The notes under the pieces were generated by a model. It was not told the origin of the DNA, ran no database searches, and saw only the letters and a list, made by a program, of their open reading frames with translations. DNA of 64,000 nt, taken from NCBI RefSeq assembly GCF_037102585.1, contig NW_027043829.1, positions 2,976,001-3,040,000 on the forward strand, read 5' to 3'. Both the position numbers and the translations under genes were made by a program. Each line of letters begins with the position of its first letter. Position 1 is the first letter of the stretch. Below are positions 62,970 through 64,000 of the stretch, piece after piece. Origin of the DNA: Saccharomycopsis crataegensis (Eukaryota > Ascomycota > Saccharomycetes > Ascoideales > Saccharomycopsidaceae).

Positions 62970-63314
62970 ATGCAATTTTCATCACTTTTATTGACTTCCA
63001 CCCTTGCGGCCCTCGCTGCTGCCGAAGCTGTCACCACCACCATCACATATTCCACCACCATGTCAATGGATGGGATGGCTTCCATGGCAATGATTATGAC
63101 TACCACCAAAACTATGGACATGTCATCCAGTACTAGTATGAATGGCACCACCATGACCATGGATATGAGTAGCAGCAGTAGCAATTCCAGCATGGCAACC
63201 AGCACATCCGCTGCTAGTGGACTGAGTAGTACTGCTGGCGCAGCAATGCTAGACAAAGGATCTATGGGGGTTCTTGGAGGAGCAATGTTGGCTGGTGCTT
63301 TGCTATTAGGATAG
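62970..63314 (+). CDS. Small Met/Ser/Thr-rich GPI-anchored wall protein
   Basis: 114 residues. A signal peptide (MQFSSLLLTSTLAALAAA) is followed by a Thr/Ser-rich body with 15 or so Met residues in DGM, SMAM, TMDM and MSMD-type clusters. The C-terminal end (SGLSSTAGAAMLDKGSMGVLGGAMLAGALLLG) is a GPI-attachment signal. The size and MQFS start resemble small yeast wall mannoproteins such as Ccw12, but the body is unusually Met-rich; Met clusters of this type bind Cu(I) in Ctr-type transporters. Function is inferred only. A clear TATA box upstream supports expression. Confidence 0.8.
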   Translation: MQFSSLLLTSTLAALAAAEAVTTTITYSTTMSMDGMASMAMIMTTTKTMDMSSSTSMNGTTMTMDMSSSSSNSSMATSTSAASGLSSTAGAAMLDKGSMGVLGGAMLAGALLLG

Positions 63315-63812
63315 AAGCATGTATTATCATTATCACTATACACCTCATGATTATTAATCTGCATTAAGGTGATTACATAACAATCACGTGTAGTAAAGTA
63401 TATAGTGTAATCACCCCCCGAGCGTCATCGCTACCGATGCACCCCCCCTCGCCACCAAAACGAAACGAAAAAAACGTGCCGCCCGGCGAGGGAAGGATGA
63501 GATAACCACATGTAAGTTGTCCCCGACCCAATTTATATATAAAAACATTCTATATTCGCTCATTTCCCGCGTCGCCCCTTTTCTTTGATACTTCTCTTTA
63601 CTTTACCTTTTTTTAACCTTCATTTACATCTTTGATCTTTTATTCTAAGGTGTCAAGTCAACTAACTCGCCTTGTATCTCATCTCTGATAACGAAACCTT
63701 ACATTTTCTTATCAGTTGTCCTCCGAGGCTGGCTCATCTCCACATAAACAACAACAAAAATATACAACGACAACAGCAACATCATCATCAACAAAAGCTT
63801 AGACTTATCATA
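63315..63812. promoter_or_regulatory. Promoter region of the right-edge gene
   Basis: Contains CACGTG (63385-63390), C-rich blocks (CACCCCCCGAGC near 63410 and CACCCCCCCTCGCC near 63440), a CCCCT element near 63575 that matches the yeast stress-response core, and TATATATAAA (63534-63543). The combination suggests stress or nutrient regulation, by inference. Confidence 0.5.
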
Positions 63813-64000
63813 ATGGGATTGTTTGATTACTTCTTCTCATCCTCCTCCAAAAAACCACAAGCATCCTCAACCTCTGACCCTTCTGGTTTCGCCAAATCCA
63901 CCGCTGAGGTACCAAAGTACGACAACAATGGTTCTCTCGTGTTTCAAAACAACAAGATCCTTGCCATGAACGACGATAAGGAGGATGGCTTCATCCAAGT
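63813..64000 (+). CDS. Partial gene cut by the window edge
   Basis: Opens with MGLFDYFFSSSSKKPQ and continues in frame for 62 codons to the end of the window, with no stop. The visible part is Ser/Lys/Asp-rich and probably disordered after a hydrophobic LFDYFF start. MG at the N-terminus could be a myristoylation signal. I do not recognise it. Strong promoter elements upstream support a real gene. Confidence 0.7.
   Translation, partial: MGLFDYFFSSSSKKPQASSTSDPSGFAKSTAEVPKYDNNGSLVFQNNKILAMNDDKEDGFIQ

Overview
This window comes from a budding yeast nuclear chromosome. Genes are compact and almost intron-free. The two introns I find use GTATGT donors, TACTAAC branch points and AG acceptors. The DNA is AT-rich, with long poly(T) and (ATT)n tracts between genes. 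A RAC1-type GTPase and the 24-kDa (NuoE) subunit of respiratory complex I argue against the Saccharomyces lineage and fit the Candida/Debaryomyces side of the tree. CTG codons are almost absent from conserved domains. Where they occur (myosin tail, an Sds22 leucine-rich repeat) they sit where serine fits better than leucine, so I infer a CUG-Ser yeast. Translations here use the standard code, so the few CTG 'Leu' residues may be Ser.

Layout. 0.3-6.5 kb: RAC1, then divergent MAS2/JAC1 (two mitochondrial matrix proteins sharing one promoter region), then CKB1. 6.5-10 kb: a 42-unit ATT microsatellite, two doubtful small reading frames, a secreted repeat precursor with five Lys-Arg (Kex2-type) sites, and GET1. 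10.8-16.2 kb: a divergent CaiB/BaiF CoA-transferase and AtuA-family gene pair, then CUE1. 16.6-28.2 kb: an unrecognised 709-residue protein, MOB1, KAR5, a secreted double-psi beta-barrel protein and a haspin-type kinase. 28.2-30.3 kb: an accessory patch with a 200-bp hairpin of 43-bp repeats next to a decayed GPI-anchored GLEYA adhesin gene. 30.6-46.9 kb: an unrecognised protein, SCL1 (7-nt first exon), PPZ1, NMA1, PPM1 and MYO1. 47.7-64 kb: a Sna3/Pmp3-family protein, SDS22, an acidic protein, a PNPOx-like protein, NuoE, SHO1, a CWC22 with an RS domain, TPS1, a Met-rich GPI protein and a truncated gene at the right edge.

Most genes are core housekeeping. Loose themes are Ser/Thr phosphatase biology (PPZ1, the PP1 regulator SDS22, the PP2A methyltransferase PPM1), polarity and cytokinesis (RAC1, MYO1, MOB1), osmotic and stress response (SHO1, TPS1), and ER membrane function (GET1, CUE1). 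These are scattered, not an operon-like system. The least familiar items are the Kex2-processed His/Trp/N-glycan repeat precursor (8002-8871), the AtuA/CaiB pair and the hairpin-plus-adhesin fossil. No tRNA, rRNA, CRISPR or intact transposon was found.
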